From Streptomyces rimosus subsp. rimosus (GTDB lineage Bacteria; Actinomycetota; Actinomycetes; Streptomycetales; Streptomycetaceae): DNA of 64,000 nt. Location of the stretch: the NCBI RefSeq assembly GCF_000720725.1, contig NZ_JOCQ01000039.1, positions 1 to 64,000 of the forward strand, written 5' to 3'. The translations under genes and the position numbers were made by a program. The notes under the pieces were generated by a model. That model made no database searches. It was not told where the DNA came from and was given only the letters and a program-made list of their open reading frames with translations. Positions within the stretch are counted from its first letter, which is position 1; each line of letters begins with the position of its first letter. Below are positions 33,593 through 41,982 of this stretch, piece after piece.

Positions 33593-34857
33593 TTGTAGTC
33601 CTTGAGGATCTTGCGGTAGCTGTCGCCGACGGCCTTGGCGGCCTGCTCGGGGGTGGCGGCGCCGGTGAGGACCTTGTTCATCTGGACCTTGACCGGCTCG
33701 AAGAGGGAGTTGCCCTGGGCGATCCACGGGCGCTGGACGGCCTTGTCGACGGCGGGCTTGAAGAAGCCGACCATCTCGTTGTTCTTGACGGACGGGAGCT
33801 CGTAGACCGACTTCCGGGTGGGCAGCAGGCTCAGCTTCTCGGTGGTCTGCTGCTGCACCTTCGCCGAGCTCATGTACTTCGCGAAGGCGTAGGAGGCCTG
33901 GAGGTTCTTCGAGCCGGCGTAGACGGAGAGGTTCCAGCCGCCCTGCGGGGAGCCCTGGGAGGCGCTGCCGCCGGGCACGGGCGCGACGCCCAGGTTCTTC
34001 TTGTCCTTGAACTCCTTGCCCGCGCGGACGCCTTCGATGTCCCACGGGCCGCTGATCGCCATCGCGACACTGCCGTCCTTGAGGGCCTTGAGCTGGTTCT
34101 CCTGGCCGTCGGTGGCGTCGGTGACGGCGGCCTTGGAGTCGACCAGGTCCTTGATGGCCTTGAACGCCTTCACACCGGCGTCGTCGTCGATCGTGACGAT
34201 CTTGTCGCGGGCGTCGACCATGTCGCCGCCCTCGCCGTACAGGTACGGCAGGAACCAGTACGGGTCGTCGCCGCGCAGGTAGAGCGCGGTGGCGCCGGTC
34301 TTGTCCTTGATCTGCTTGGCGGCGGCGGACAGCTCGGCAAAGGTCTTGGGGACCCCGACGCCGGCCTCCTTGAGGAGCCGCTTGTTGTAGAAGAGGCCGA
34401 GGGTGTCGGTGACCTGCGGGACCGCATAGGTCTTGTCCTTGAACTTCGTGCTGCCGAGCGCCTGCGGGAGGTAGTCCCCCGCGTTGTCCAGGGCCGGGGT
34501 GTCGTCCAGCGGCGCGAGGTAGCCGAGGTTGGCGAAGTCGGCGACCCAGGCGACCTCGGTGCGCATCACGTCGGGGGCTCCGGCGCCGGCGCCCGCCGCG
34601 TTCTTGAACTTGGCGTTGGCCTCGCCGAACGCCACGCTGACGTACTTGACGTCGACCTTGGGGTGCTCCTTCTCGAAGTCCTCGGCCAGCTTCTTGTACG
34701 TCGCCTTCTCGGCGTCGTTGGAGGTGTCCCAGAAGGTCACGGTGCCCGACAGCTCGCCCCCGCCCTGCTGACCGCCTCCTCCGCCGCCGCCTCCGCAGGC
34801 CGTCGCCGCCATTGCCAGACCCGCGACCAACGCGGTGGTCACCATGCCACGCCGCAT
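33589..34857 (-). CDS. malE: Maltose/maltodextrin-binding lipoprotein MalE
   Basis: A 422-residue substrate-binding lipoprotein. The signal peptide ends in a lipobox LAMAATAC, so Cys21 is lipid-modified, followed by a Gly-rich linker (GGGGGGGGQQGGG). The solute-binding fold is clear: GTVTFWDTSNDAEKATYKKL, YAVPQVTDTLGLFYNKRLL, MAISGPWDIEG. It is the first gene of malE-malF-malG-aglA-lacI. Three overlaps of 4, 1 and 4 nt and a 1-nt gap make this a tightly coupled operon. Confidence 0.96.
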   Translation of the reverse strand: MRRGMVTTALVAGLAMAATACGGGGGGGGQQGGGELSGTVTFWDTSNDAEKATYKKLAEDFEKEHPKVDVKYVSVAFGEANAKFKNAAGAGAGAPDVMRTEVAWVADFANLGYLAPLDDTPALDNAGDYLPQALGSTKFKDKTYAVPQVTDTLGLFYNKRLLKEAGVGVPKTFAELSAAAKQIKDKTGATALYLRGDDPYWFLPYLYGEGGDMVDARDKIVTIDDDAGVKAFKAIKDLVDSKAAVTDATDGQENQLKALKDGSVAMAISGPWDIEGVRAGKEFKDKKNLGVAPVPGGSASQGSPQGGWNLSVYAGSKNLQASYAFAKYMSSAKVQQQTTEKLSLLPTRKSVYELPSVKNNEMVGFFKPAVDKAVQRPWIAQGNSLFEPVKVQMNKVLTGAATPEQAAKAVGDSYRKILKDYK

Positions 34858-35210
34858 GTGAACTCCTTAAGGGAACGCCCGAGATGGCGCCGGAACGCCT
34901 CGCTCGGCCGTTCGGAACGCCTGTGATGGCGGACAGGAACGTAACAGCGCGGAAATGAATTCGAAAGACCTTGCGGCAACTTTCTGCAAAGCCGCTGGAA
35001 CGGTTTGCCGGGGGCGGCGCCCGCGCGCACCGCGCCCCGCGCACCCCGGCAAGCCGCTCACCAGGGGCTTGTGCGCCCACCGGCCCGTCACCCCGTCGCG
35101 CCCCGCGCGTTGATCCCGTACACGACCGTCCGCCGATCGACGCCTGGACCCTGCAAGACGATGCATGGACGCTCTGCCCCGAAACGCCCCACTCTCGACA
35201 GGGATGCCGG
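34858..35210. promoter_or_regulatory. Divergent mal promoter region with MalR-type repeats
   Basis: This is a 353-bp spacer between malE and the second aglA. On the minus strand TTTGCAGAAAGTTGCCGCAAGG (given as two parts: TTTGCAGAAAG and TTGCCGCAAGG, 34993-34969) holds the same TTGC/GCAA words as the amylase promoter and is a likely repressor site 110 bp before the malE start. Direct CGGAACGCC copies (34890, 34915) lie between. I see no gene in the rest. Confidence 0.55.
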
Positions 35211-36818
35211 ATGACCCAGGACCTGACTTCGACCGACCCCGCCCGCGCGGTCCACACCCCCGGCAGCCGTACGGGCTGGTGGCGCGACGCCGTCATCTAC
35301 CAGGTGTACGTGCGGTCCTTCGCGGACTGCGACGGCGACGGGATCGGCGACCTGCGCGGTGCCCGGGAGCGCCTGCCCTACCTGCGGGACCTGGGCGTGG
35401 ACGCCGTCTGGCTCACCCCGTTCTACGCCTCGCCGCAGACCGACGGCGGGTACGACGTCGCCGACCACCGCTCGGTGGACCCGCTGTTCGGCTGCCTCCA
35501 GGACGCCGACGACCTCGTACGGGCCGCGCACGCGCTGGGCCTGCGGGTGATCGTCGACATCGTGCCCAACCACACCTCCGACCAGCACCCCTGGTTCCAG
35601 GACCCGGAACTGGCCCGGCAGCGCTACATCTTCCGCCCCGGCAAGGGCGCGGACGGCGAGCTGCCGCCCAACGACTGGGAGTCGGTCTTCGGCGGGCCCG
35701 CCTGGACCCGTACCGGACGCGGCGACTGGTATCTGCACCTGTTCGCCCCGCAGCAGCCCGATCTGGACTGGGAGAACCCGGACGTGCACACCGAGTTCGA
35801 GGCCATCCTGCGCTTCTGGCTCGACCTCGGCGTGGACGGCTTCCGCATCGATGTGGCGCACGGCATGATCAAGGCGGCGGGGCTGCCGGACATCGGCCAC
35901 AAGGAGCAGGCCAAGCTCATCGGCAGCCAGGTGCTGCCCTTCTTCGACCAGGACGGCGTCCACGAGATCCACCGGACCTGGCGGCGGCTGCTGGACTCCT
36001 ACCCCGGCGAGCGCATCGGCGTCGCCGAGGCCTGGGCGCCCTCCCCCGAGCGGCTGGCCCTGTACGTACGCCCCGACGAGCTGCACCAGGCGTTCAACTT
36101 CCAGTTCCTGACCGCCGGCTGGTCCGCCGCCGCGCTGCGCGCGATCGTCGACGCCTCGCTCGCCGCGACCGCCTCGGTCGGCGCCACCACCTCCTGGGTG
36201 CTGTCCAACCACGACGTGGTGCGGCACACCACCCGGCTCGGCGGCCTGCGGCGGGCCCGCGCCGCCACGCTCATGATGCTCGCGCTGCCCGGTTCGGCCT
36301 ACCTCTACCAGGGCGAGGAACTGGGCCTGCCCGAGGTCACCGACCTGCCCGACGAGGTGCGCCAGGACCCGGCGTTCTTCCGCGGCGACGGGCAGGACGG
36401 GCACCGCGACGGTTGCCGGGTGCCGCTGCCGTGGTGCAGCGAGTCGGCCGCGTACGGCTTCGGGCCCGGCGGCAGCTGGCTGCCGCAGCCGCGTGCCTGG
36501 AAGGACCTGTCCGTACGGGCCCAGACCGGCGACCCGGCCTCCACCCTGGAGCTGTACCGCGCGGCGCTCGCCCTGCGCCGCGCGCACACCAGCCTCGGCG
36601 ACGGAAGCCTGGCCTGGACCGAGGCGCCGGACGGGGTACTGGCCTTCACCCGTACCGGCCGATCCGGCCACACCGACCTGCTGTGCACCCTGAACACCCT
36701 GGACCGCGCCGTCGAACTCCCCCGCCCCGGACGGGTGCTGCTCTCCTCCACGACGCTCGCGGCCGAAGGGGACACCGCCCTGCTGCCGGGCGACTCCTGC
36801 ACCTGGTGGGGGCTCTGA
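35211..36818 (+). CDS. aglA: Cytoplasmic alpha-glucosidase (GH13), second copy
   Basis: A 535-residue GH13 enzyme, paralogous over its whole length to the operon copy. The active site is kept: Asp214 (GFRIDVAHG), Glu273 (GVAEAWAPS) and Asp335 (LSNHDVVRH). Small differences near the entrance (VPNHTSDQHPWFQ against VPNHCSDQHVWFR) may change chain-length preference. ATG 35211 has GGGATG-type Shine-Dalgarno support only. It is divergent from malE and followed by malR 94 bp later, so it probably shares control with the transport operon. Confidence 0.93.
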   Translation: MTQDLTSTDPARAVHTPGSRTGWWRDAVIYQVYVRSFADCDGDGIGDLRGARERLPYLRDLGVDAVWLTPFYASPQTDGGYDVADHRSVDPLFGCLQDADDLVRAAHALGLRVIVDIVPNHTSDQHPWFQDPELARQRYIFRPGKGADGELPPNDWESVFGGPAWTRTGRGDWYLHLFAPQQPDLDWENPDVHTEFEAILRFWLDLGVDGFRIDVAHGMIKAAGLPDIGHKEQAKLIGSQVLPFFDQDGVHEIHRTWRRLLDSYPGERIGVAEAWAPSPERLALYVRPDELHQAFNFQFLTAGWSAAALRAIVDASLAATASVGATTSWVLSNHDVVRHTTRLGGLRRARAATLMMLALPGSAYLYQGEELGLPEVTDLPDEVRQDPAFFRGDGQDGHRDGCRVPLPWCSESAAYGFGPGGSWLPQPRAWKDLSVRAQTGDPASTLELYRAALALRRAHTSLGDGSLAWTEAPDGVLAFTRTGRSGHTDLLCTLNTLDRAVELPRPGRVLLSSTTLAAEGDTALLPGDSCTWWGL

Positions 36819-36912
36819 GGGACGGCCTCGGCGGGCGGTCCCGCGGCGCCGCCCGCCGCCGGAAGCGCGGGCAACGTGGGCAATCCGGGAGGCGACCGGT
36901 ACAGTCCCACCC

Positions 36913-37983
36913 ATGACCGCCCGGCTGGCCGATATCGCAGCGCAGGCGGGTGTCAGCGAGGCCACCGTCAGCCGGGTGCTCAACGGAAAACCCGGTGTCT
37001 CCGCGACCACCCGCCAGTCCGTGCTGGCCGCGCTCGACGTGCTCGGGTACGAGCGTCCGGTACGGCTGCGGCAGCGCAGCGCCGGGCTGGTCGGCCTGAT
37101 AACGCCGGAGCTGGAGAACCCGATCTTCCCGGCGTTCGCGCAGGTCATCGGCCAGGCGCTGACCCGCCAGGGCTACACCCCGGTACTGGCCACCCAGACG
37201 CCGGGCGGCTCCACCGAGGACGAGCTGACCGAGATGCTGGTGGACCGCGGCGTCGCCGGGATCATCTTCGTCTCCGGGCTGCACGCCGACACCTCCGCCG
37301 ACATGCAGCGCTATGAGCAGCTGCGCGGCCAGGGGGTGCCCTTCGTCCTGATCAACGGCTTCTCCGACAAGGTGCAGGCGCCGTTCGTCTCGCCCGACGA
37401 CCGGGCCGCGATCCGCCTCGCCGTCACCCATCTGGCGGCACTGGGCCATGAACGGATCGGGCTGGCGCTCGGCCCGAAGCGCTTCGTGCCGGTCCAGCGC
37501 AAGATCGAGGGCTTCCTGGACAGCATGGGCGAGCAGCTGGGCCTGGACCGGGCCGCCGCCCAGGAGCTGGTCCAGCACTCCCTCTACACCCTGGAGGGCG
37601 GGCAGGCCGCGGCCGCCGCGCTGATCACCCGCGGCTGCACGGCGGTGGTGTGCGCGAGCGACATGATGGCGCTGGGCGCGATCCGGGCCGCGCGGCAGCA
37701 GGGCCTGGACGTGCCCCGGGACGTCTCGGTCGTCGGCTTCGACGACTCCCCGCTGATCGCTTTCACGGACCCGCCGCTGACCACGATCCGGCAGCCGGTC
37801 ACCGCGATGGGCCAGGCGGCCGTGCGCGCGCTGCTGGAGGAGGTCGGCGGCACCCCGGCGCCGCACAGCGAGTTCGTCTTCCACCCGGAGCTGGTGGTTC
37901 GCGGTTCAACCGCTTCCGCTCCGAAGACCGCCCGGGTTCCCGGTCCGGCGGTCTCCTCCGATACGGATGAAAGCCGTACGTAA
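36913..37983 (+). CDS. malR: LacI-family maltose regulator MalR
   Basis: A 356-residue repressor. The helix-turn-helix is RLADIAAQAGVSEATVSRVLNGKPGVSATTRQSVLAAL; the sensor part has GLVGLITPELENPIFPAFAQV and VSVVGFDDSPLIAFTDPPLTTIRQP. Position beside malE/aglA matches malR of other Streptomyces, where it represses malEFG in the absence of maltodextrin. TACAGT (36900-36905) ends 7 nt before the ATG and no ribosome site is present, so the message is probably leaderless. The acidic C-terminal tail after ELVVRGST is extra. Confidence 0.93.
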   Translation: MTARLADIAAQAGVSEATVSRVLNGKPGVSATTRQSVLAALDVLGYERPVRLRQRSAGLVGLITPELENPIFPAFAQVIGQALTRQGYTPVLATQTPGGSTEDELTEMLVDRGVAGIIFVSGLHADTSADMQRYEQLRGQGVPFVLINGFSDKVQAPFVSPDDRAAIRLAVTHLAALGHERIGLALGPKRFVPVQRKIEGFLDSMGEQLGLDRAAAQELVQHSLYTLEGGQAAAAALITRGCTAVVCASDMMALGAIRAARQQGLDVPRDVSVVGFDDSPLIAFTDPPLTTIRQPVTAMGQAAVRALLEEVGGTPAPHSEFVFHPELVVRGSTASAPKTARVPGPAVSSDTDESRT

Positions 37984-38062
37984 GGGTTCCCCCTCCCCCT
38001 GAAGTGCTACGCGGGGCCTTCCGGGACCCGACCAGAGGGTGATCGGCCGCGGACCCCTTTCT

Positions 38063-38077
38063 GGCAGACTGTCTGCC
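38063..38077. promoter_or_regulatory. 15-bp inverted repeat touching the PAP2 gene start
   Basis: GGCAGAC-T-GTCTGCC is a perfect inverted repeat that ends 1 nt before the ATG at 38079. It replaces the ribosome site and includes a -10-like CAGACT. It may be an operator over a leaderless start or an RNA hairpin that masks the start. Confidence 0.45.
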
Positions 38078-38078
38078 T

Positions 38079-38915
38079 ATGGGTGAAGCGCATGTGAAGA
38101 CTCTTGACGGCCGTGCGGCCGTACCGCCGCCCACCGAGGACGACGCGCCGAGCGTGTCCTCCGGTGGCCGGCTGGCCCGCCTGCGCTCCCCCCGTACCCC
38201 GCGGCTGTGGTTCGAGATCCTGCTGATCGCGGTCAGCTACTGGATCTACTCCATGATCCGCAACGCCGTGCCCGAGCAGAAGGCCCAGGCGCTGAAGAAC
38301 GCGGACTGGATCTGGCGGGCCGAGCACACCCTCGGCATAGCGGTGGAGAAGACCGTCAACCACGCCGTCGACTCGGTGACCTGGCTCATCGTCTCGATGA
38401 ACTACTACTACGCCACACTGCACTTCATACTGACCATCGGGGTGCTGGTATGGCTCTACCGCTGGCACCCCGGCCGGTACGCCGCCGCCCGCCTCGCGCT
38501 CTTCGCGACCACCGGCGTGGCCCTGCTCGGCTACTACCTCTACCCGCTGGCCCCGCCCCGCCTGATGAACGGCGGCGGCTTCATCGACACCGTCATCGTC
38601 CACCACACCTGGGGCTCGATGGCCTCCGGCAACCTCGCCTCGATGTCCAACCAGTACGCGGCGATGCCCTCGATGCACATCGGCTGGTCGCTGTGGTGCG
38701 GCGTGATGATCGCGCTGATCGCCAAGCCCGTGTGGGCCAAGGTGCTGGGCCTGCTCTACCCGGCCACCACCCTCGTGGTGATCGTCTCCACCGCCAACCA
38801 CTTCTGGCTGGACGCGGTGGGCGGCATCCTGTGCCTGGCCTTCGGGATCGGCCTGGCCTTCGCCTGGTACGCGGCGCTGCCGCACCGGCTGCCGCGCCGG
38901 GTCGCCGCAGTCTGA
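38079..38915 (+). CDS. PAP2-superfamily membrane phosphatase/inositolphosphotransferase-like protein
   Basis: A 278-residue membrane protein with about six helices. The PAP2 motifs read YPLAPPRLM, MPSMHIGWSLW (the P-S-x-H core with catalytic His) and STANHFWLDAVGG (second His and Asp). This is the Aur1/inositolphosphotransferase branch of the family rather than a classical phosphatidic acid phosphatase. It would act on a lipid phosphate at the outer face of the membrane. It lies 96 bp after malR in the same direction and ends 31 bp before the converging glnE stop. Confidence 0.87.
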   Translation: MGEAHVKTLDGRAAVPPPTEDDAPSVSSGGRLARLRSPRTPRLWFEILLIAVSYWIYSMIRNAVPEQKAQALKNADWIWRAEHTLGIAVEKTVNHAVDSVTWLIVSMNYYYATLHFILTIGVLVWLYRWHPGRYAAARLALFATTGVALLGYYLYPLAPPRLMNGGGFIDTVIVHHTWGSMASGNLASMSNQYAAMPSMHIGWSLWCGVMIALIAKPVWAKVLGLLYPATTLVVIVSTANHFWLDAVGGILCLAFGIGLAFAWYAALPHRLPRRVAAV

Positions 38916-38946
38916 GACCGCCGCGCCCCCGGCGCATCTCCCCGGG

Positions 38947-41900
38947 TCAGGACGCCCCGTAGAAGATCGTCTCCACCACCGCACGGGCCCGGCGCGTCGT
39001 GCGCCGGTAGTCGTCCAGCATCTCCCCGACGTGCCCCTCCTCGTAGCCGAGGTAGCGGCCGACCGCCGCCAGCTCCCGCGCGTCGGCCGGGAACGTGTCG
39101 CCGGAGCGGCCCCGTACGAGCATCACCGCGTTGCGCACCCGCGACGCGAGCACCCACGCCTCGTCCAGGATCTGCGCGTCCTCCGTGGCCAGCAGCCCGG
39201 CGTCGCGGGCCGCGGCCAGCGCCGTCCGCGTACGGGTCGTGCGCAGGCCCGGCTCCGCCCAGGCGTGCTGCATCTGGATCAGCTGCACGGTCCACTCCAC
39301 GTCGCTCAGGCCGCCGCGGCCGAGCTTGGTGTGGGTGGTCGGGTCGGCGCCGCGCGGCAGCCGTTCGGTCTCCATCCGGGCCTTGAGCCGGCGGATCTCC
39401 CGTACGGCGTCCTCGCCCAGCCCCTCCACCGGGTAGCGCAGCGGGTCGACCAGCTCGATGAACCGCTCCCCCAGCTCCGCGTCGCCCGCGACCGGCTCGG
39501 CGCGCAGCAGGGCCTGCGCCTCCCAGACAAGCGACCAGCGCCGGTAGTAGGCGGCGTAGGAGGAGAGGGTGCGCACCAGCGGGCCGGTCTTGCCCTCCGG
39601 GCGCAGGTCGGCGTCGATCGGGAGCGGCGGGTCGGAGGACGGCAGCTGGAGCAGGCGGCGCATCTCGTTGGCGACGGCGTGCGCGGCCTTGGCGGCCTCC
39701 TGCTCGTCGGCGCCTTCGCGCGGCTCGTGCACGAACAGCACGTCGGCGTCGGAGCCGTACCCCAGCTCGTGGCCGCCGAAGCGGCCCATGCCGATGACGG
39801 TGAAGCGGGTGGGCAGGGTGTCGCCCCACCGGTCGCGTACGGCGGCGCGCAGCGCGCCCGCGATGGTGGCGGCGGTCAGGTCGGAGACGGCGCCGCCGAC
39901 CACGTCGGCGGCGTGCCCGCGGTCCTGCTCGGCGGGGCGGCCGTCGGTGCCGTACGCGCCGATCAGGTCCGCCGCCGCCGTACGGAACAGCTCGCGGCGC
40001 CGTACTCCGCGAGCCGCCGCGACGGCCTGTTCGGCGCCCTCCGCGCGGCCGACCGCGGCCAGCACCTCCTGCTCCAGCGCGGCCCGGCCGCGCGGCTGCA
40101 GCCCGTCCTTGGCGCCGAGCAGCGCGACCGCCTCGGGCGCACGCAGCAGCAGGTCGGGGGCGAAGCGGCCGGCCGACAGGACGCGGGCCAGGTTCTCGGC
40201 CGCGGCGCCCTCGTCGCGCAGCAGGCGCAGGTACCAGGGCGTCTTGCCGAGCGCGTCGGAGACCTTGCGGAAGTTGAGCAGTCCGGCGTCCGGGTCGGCG
40301 GAGTCGGCGAACCAGGCCAGCAGGACGGGCAGCAGGGTGCGCTGGATGGCGGCCTTGCGGGTGACGCCGGAGGCCAGCGCTTCGAGGTGGCGCAGCGCGG
40401 CGACCGGGTCGGCGTAGCCGAGGGCTTCGAGGCGCTGGCCGGCGGCCTTGGCGGAGAGCCGGGTCCCGCCCTCCTCCAGGTGCGCCACGGCGTCCAGCAG
40501 CGGCCGGTAGAACAGCTTCTCGTGCAGCCGCCGCACCTCGCGGGCGTGCCACTTCCACTCCTTGCGCAGCGTCTCCACCGGCTCGGTGCGCATCCCCATC
40601 GAGCGGGCCAGGCGCCGCAGGTCGGGCTCGTCCTCGGGCATCAGGTGGGTGCGGCGCAGCTTGTGGAGCTGGATGCGGTGTTCGAGCGTGCGCAGGAAGC
40701 AGTACGCGGCGTCCAGGGCCTTGGCGTCCTCACGGCCCACGTAGCCGCCCGCGGCCAGCGCCGAGAGGGCATCGAGGGTGCTCGGACTGTGCAGCGTCGC
40801 GTCGCCGCGGCCGTGCACCAACTGGAGCAGCTGGACGGCGAATTCGACGTCGCGCAGCCCGCCGGGCCCCAGCTTCAGTTCGCGGTCGACCTGGGCGGCG
40901 GGGATGTTCTCCACGACGCGGCGGCGCATCTGCCGTACGTCGGTCACGAAGTTCTCGCGCTCGGAGACCTGCCAGACCAGCGGGGTGACCGCGGCCACGT
41001 ACTCCTTGCCCAGCTCCGCGTCGCCCGCCATCGGCCGGGCCTTCAGCAGGGCCTGGAACTCCCAGGTCTTGGCCCAGCGTTCGTAATAGGCGAGGTGGCT
41101 GTTGAGGGTGCGGACGAGCGGCCCGTTGCGGCCCTCGGGGCGCAGGTTGGCGTCCACCGGCCAGATCGTTCCCTCGGCGGTGACGTCGGAGCACACCCGC
41201 ATCATCCGGCCCGCCAGCCGGGTCGCTGCCTGGAGGGCCTTGGGCTCCTCCTCGCCGTCCCGCGCCTCGGCGACGAAGATGACGTCCACGTCCGAGACGT
41301 AGTTCAGCTCCCGGCCGCCGCACTTGCCCATCGCGATGACCGCCAGGCGGCAGGCGGCGGCGTCGGTGGGCTGCTCCTCGGTGGCGATCTCCAGGGCGGC
41401 GCGCACCGTCGCGGTCGCCAGGTCGGCCAGCTCGGCGGCGGTCTCGGCCAGGTCGGTGGTACCGCACACGTCGCGCGCGGCGATGCCGAGCAGGCAGCGG
41501 CGGTACGCGGCGCGCAGCGCGTCCGGGCGCGGCCGCTCCCGGCCCGGCTCGCCCCAGACGCCCTCGGCGAGCGCCGCCTCGAACTCGGGCGTGGCCGGGT
41601 GCAGGTCGGCCGCCTCGTACGTGACCAGCGAGTGCCAGTCCCGCGGATGCCGTACGAGGTGGTCGCCGAGCGCCTCGGACGCGCCGAGCACGCCCAGCAG
41701 CCGGTCGCGCAGCGGCTTCGCGGTGATCAGCGTGGACAGCAGCGTCTGCCGCTCGTCGTCGTCCTGCGCCTCGGCCAGCCGGACCAGCGCGGTCAGCGCC
41801 AGGTCGGGGTCGGCGGTGGCGCCCAGCGCCTCCAGGAGCACCGAGTCGTCCCGTACGGCGGCCAGTTCGGGCGCTTCGAGAAGCCGCCCGGCCGCCGACG

Positions 41901-41982
41901 GGTCGGTGAAGCCGTACCGCAGCAGCCGGGAGAAGGCGCTGCTGCGCCGCCCCTGGTTCTGCGGAGCGGGGTGCGCGGTCAC
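38947..41982 (-). CDS. glnE: Glutamine synthetase adenylyltransferase/deadenylylase
   Basis: A bifunctional enzyme of 1011 residues that adds AMP to or removes it from glutamine synthetase I in response to nitrogen state. Two nucleotidyltransferase domains are seen: the N-terminal one with GKCGGRELNYVSDVDVIFV and the C-terminal one with GMGRFGGHELGYGSDADVLFV. Each is followed by a helical regulatory part (PGGLRDVEFAVQLLQL; RGGLSDVEWTVQLIQM). The GTG start overlaps the upstream stop as GTGA. The long open frame continues upstream but that part lies inside the next gene. Confidence 0.96.
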   Translation of the reverse strand: MTAHPAPQNQGRRSSAFSRLLRYGFTDPSAAGRLLEAPELAAVRDDSVLLEALGATADPDLALTALVRLAEAQDDDERQTLLSTLITAKPLRDRLLGVLGASEALGDHLVRHPRDWHSLVTYEAADLHPATPEFEAALAEGVWGEPGRERPRPDALRAAYRRCLLGIAARDVCGTTDLAETAAELADLATATVRAALEIATEEQPTDAAACRLAVIAMGKCGGRELNYVSDVDVIFVAEARDGEEEPKALQAATRLAGRMMRVCSDVTAEGTIWPVDANLRPEGRNGPLVRTLNSHLAYYERWAKTWEFQALLKARPMAGDAELGKEYVAAVTPLVWQVSERENFVTDVRQMRRRVVENIPAAQVDRELKLGPGGLRDVEFAVQLLQLVHGRGDATLHSPSTLDALSALAAGGYVGREDAKALDAAYCFLRTLEHRIQLHKLRRTHLMPEDEPDLRRLARSMGMRTEPVETLRKEWKWHAREVRRLHEKLFYRPLLDAVAHLEEGGTRLSAKAAGQRLEALGYADPVAALRHLEALASGVTRKAAIQRTLLPVLLAWFADSADPDAGLLNFRKVSDALGKTPWYLRLLRDEGAAAENLARVLSAGRFAPDLLLRAPEAVALLGAKDGLQPRGRAALEQEVLAAVGRAEGAEQAVAAARGVRRRELFRTAAADLIGAYGTDGRPAEQDRGHAADVVGGAVSDLTAATIAGALRAAVRDRWGDTLPTRFTVIGMGRFGGHELGYGSDADVLFVHEPREGADEQEAAKAAHAVANEMRRLLQLPSSDPPLPIDADLRPEGKTGPLVRTLSSYAAYYRRWSLVWEAQALLRAEPVAGDAELGERFIELVDPLRYPVEGLGEDAVREIRRLKARMETERLPRGADPTTHTKLGRGGLSDVEWTVQLIQMQHAWAEPGLRTTRTRTALAAARDAGLLATEDAQILDEAWVLASRVRNAVMLVRGRSGDTFPADARELAAVGRYLGYEEGHVGEMLDDYRRTTRRARAVVETIFYGAS

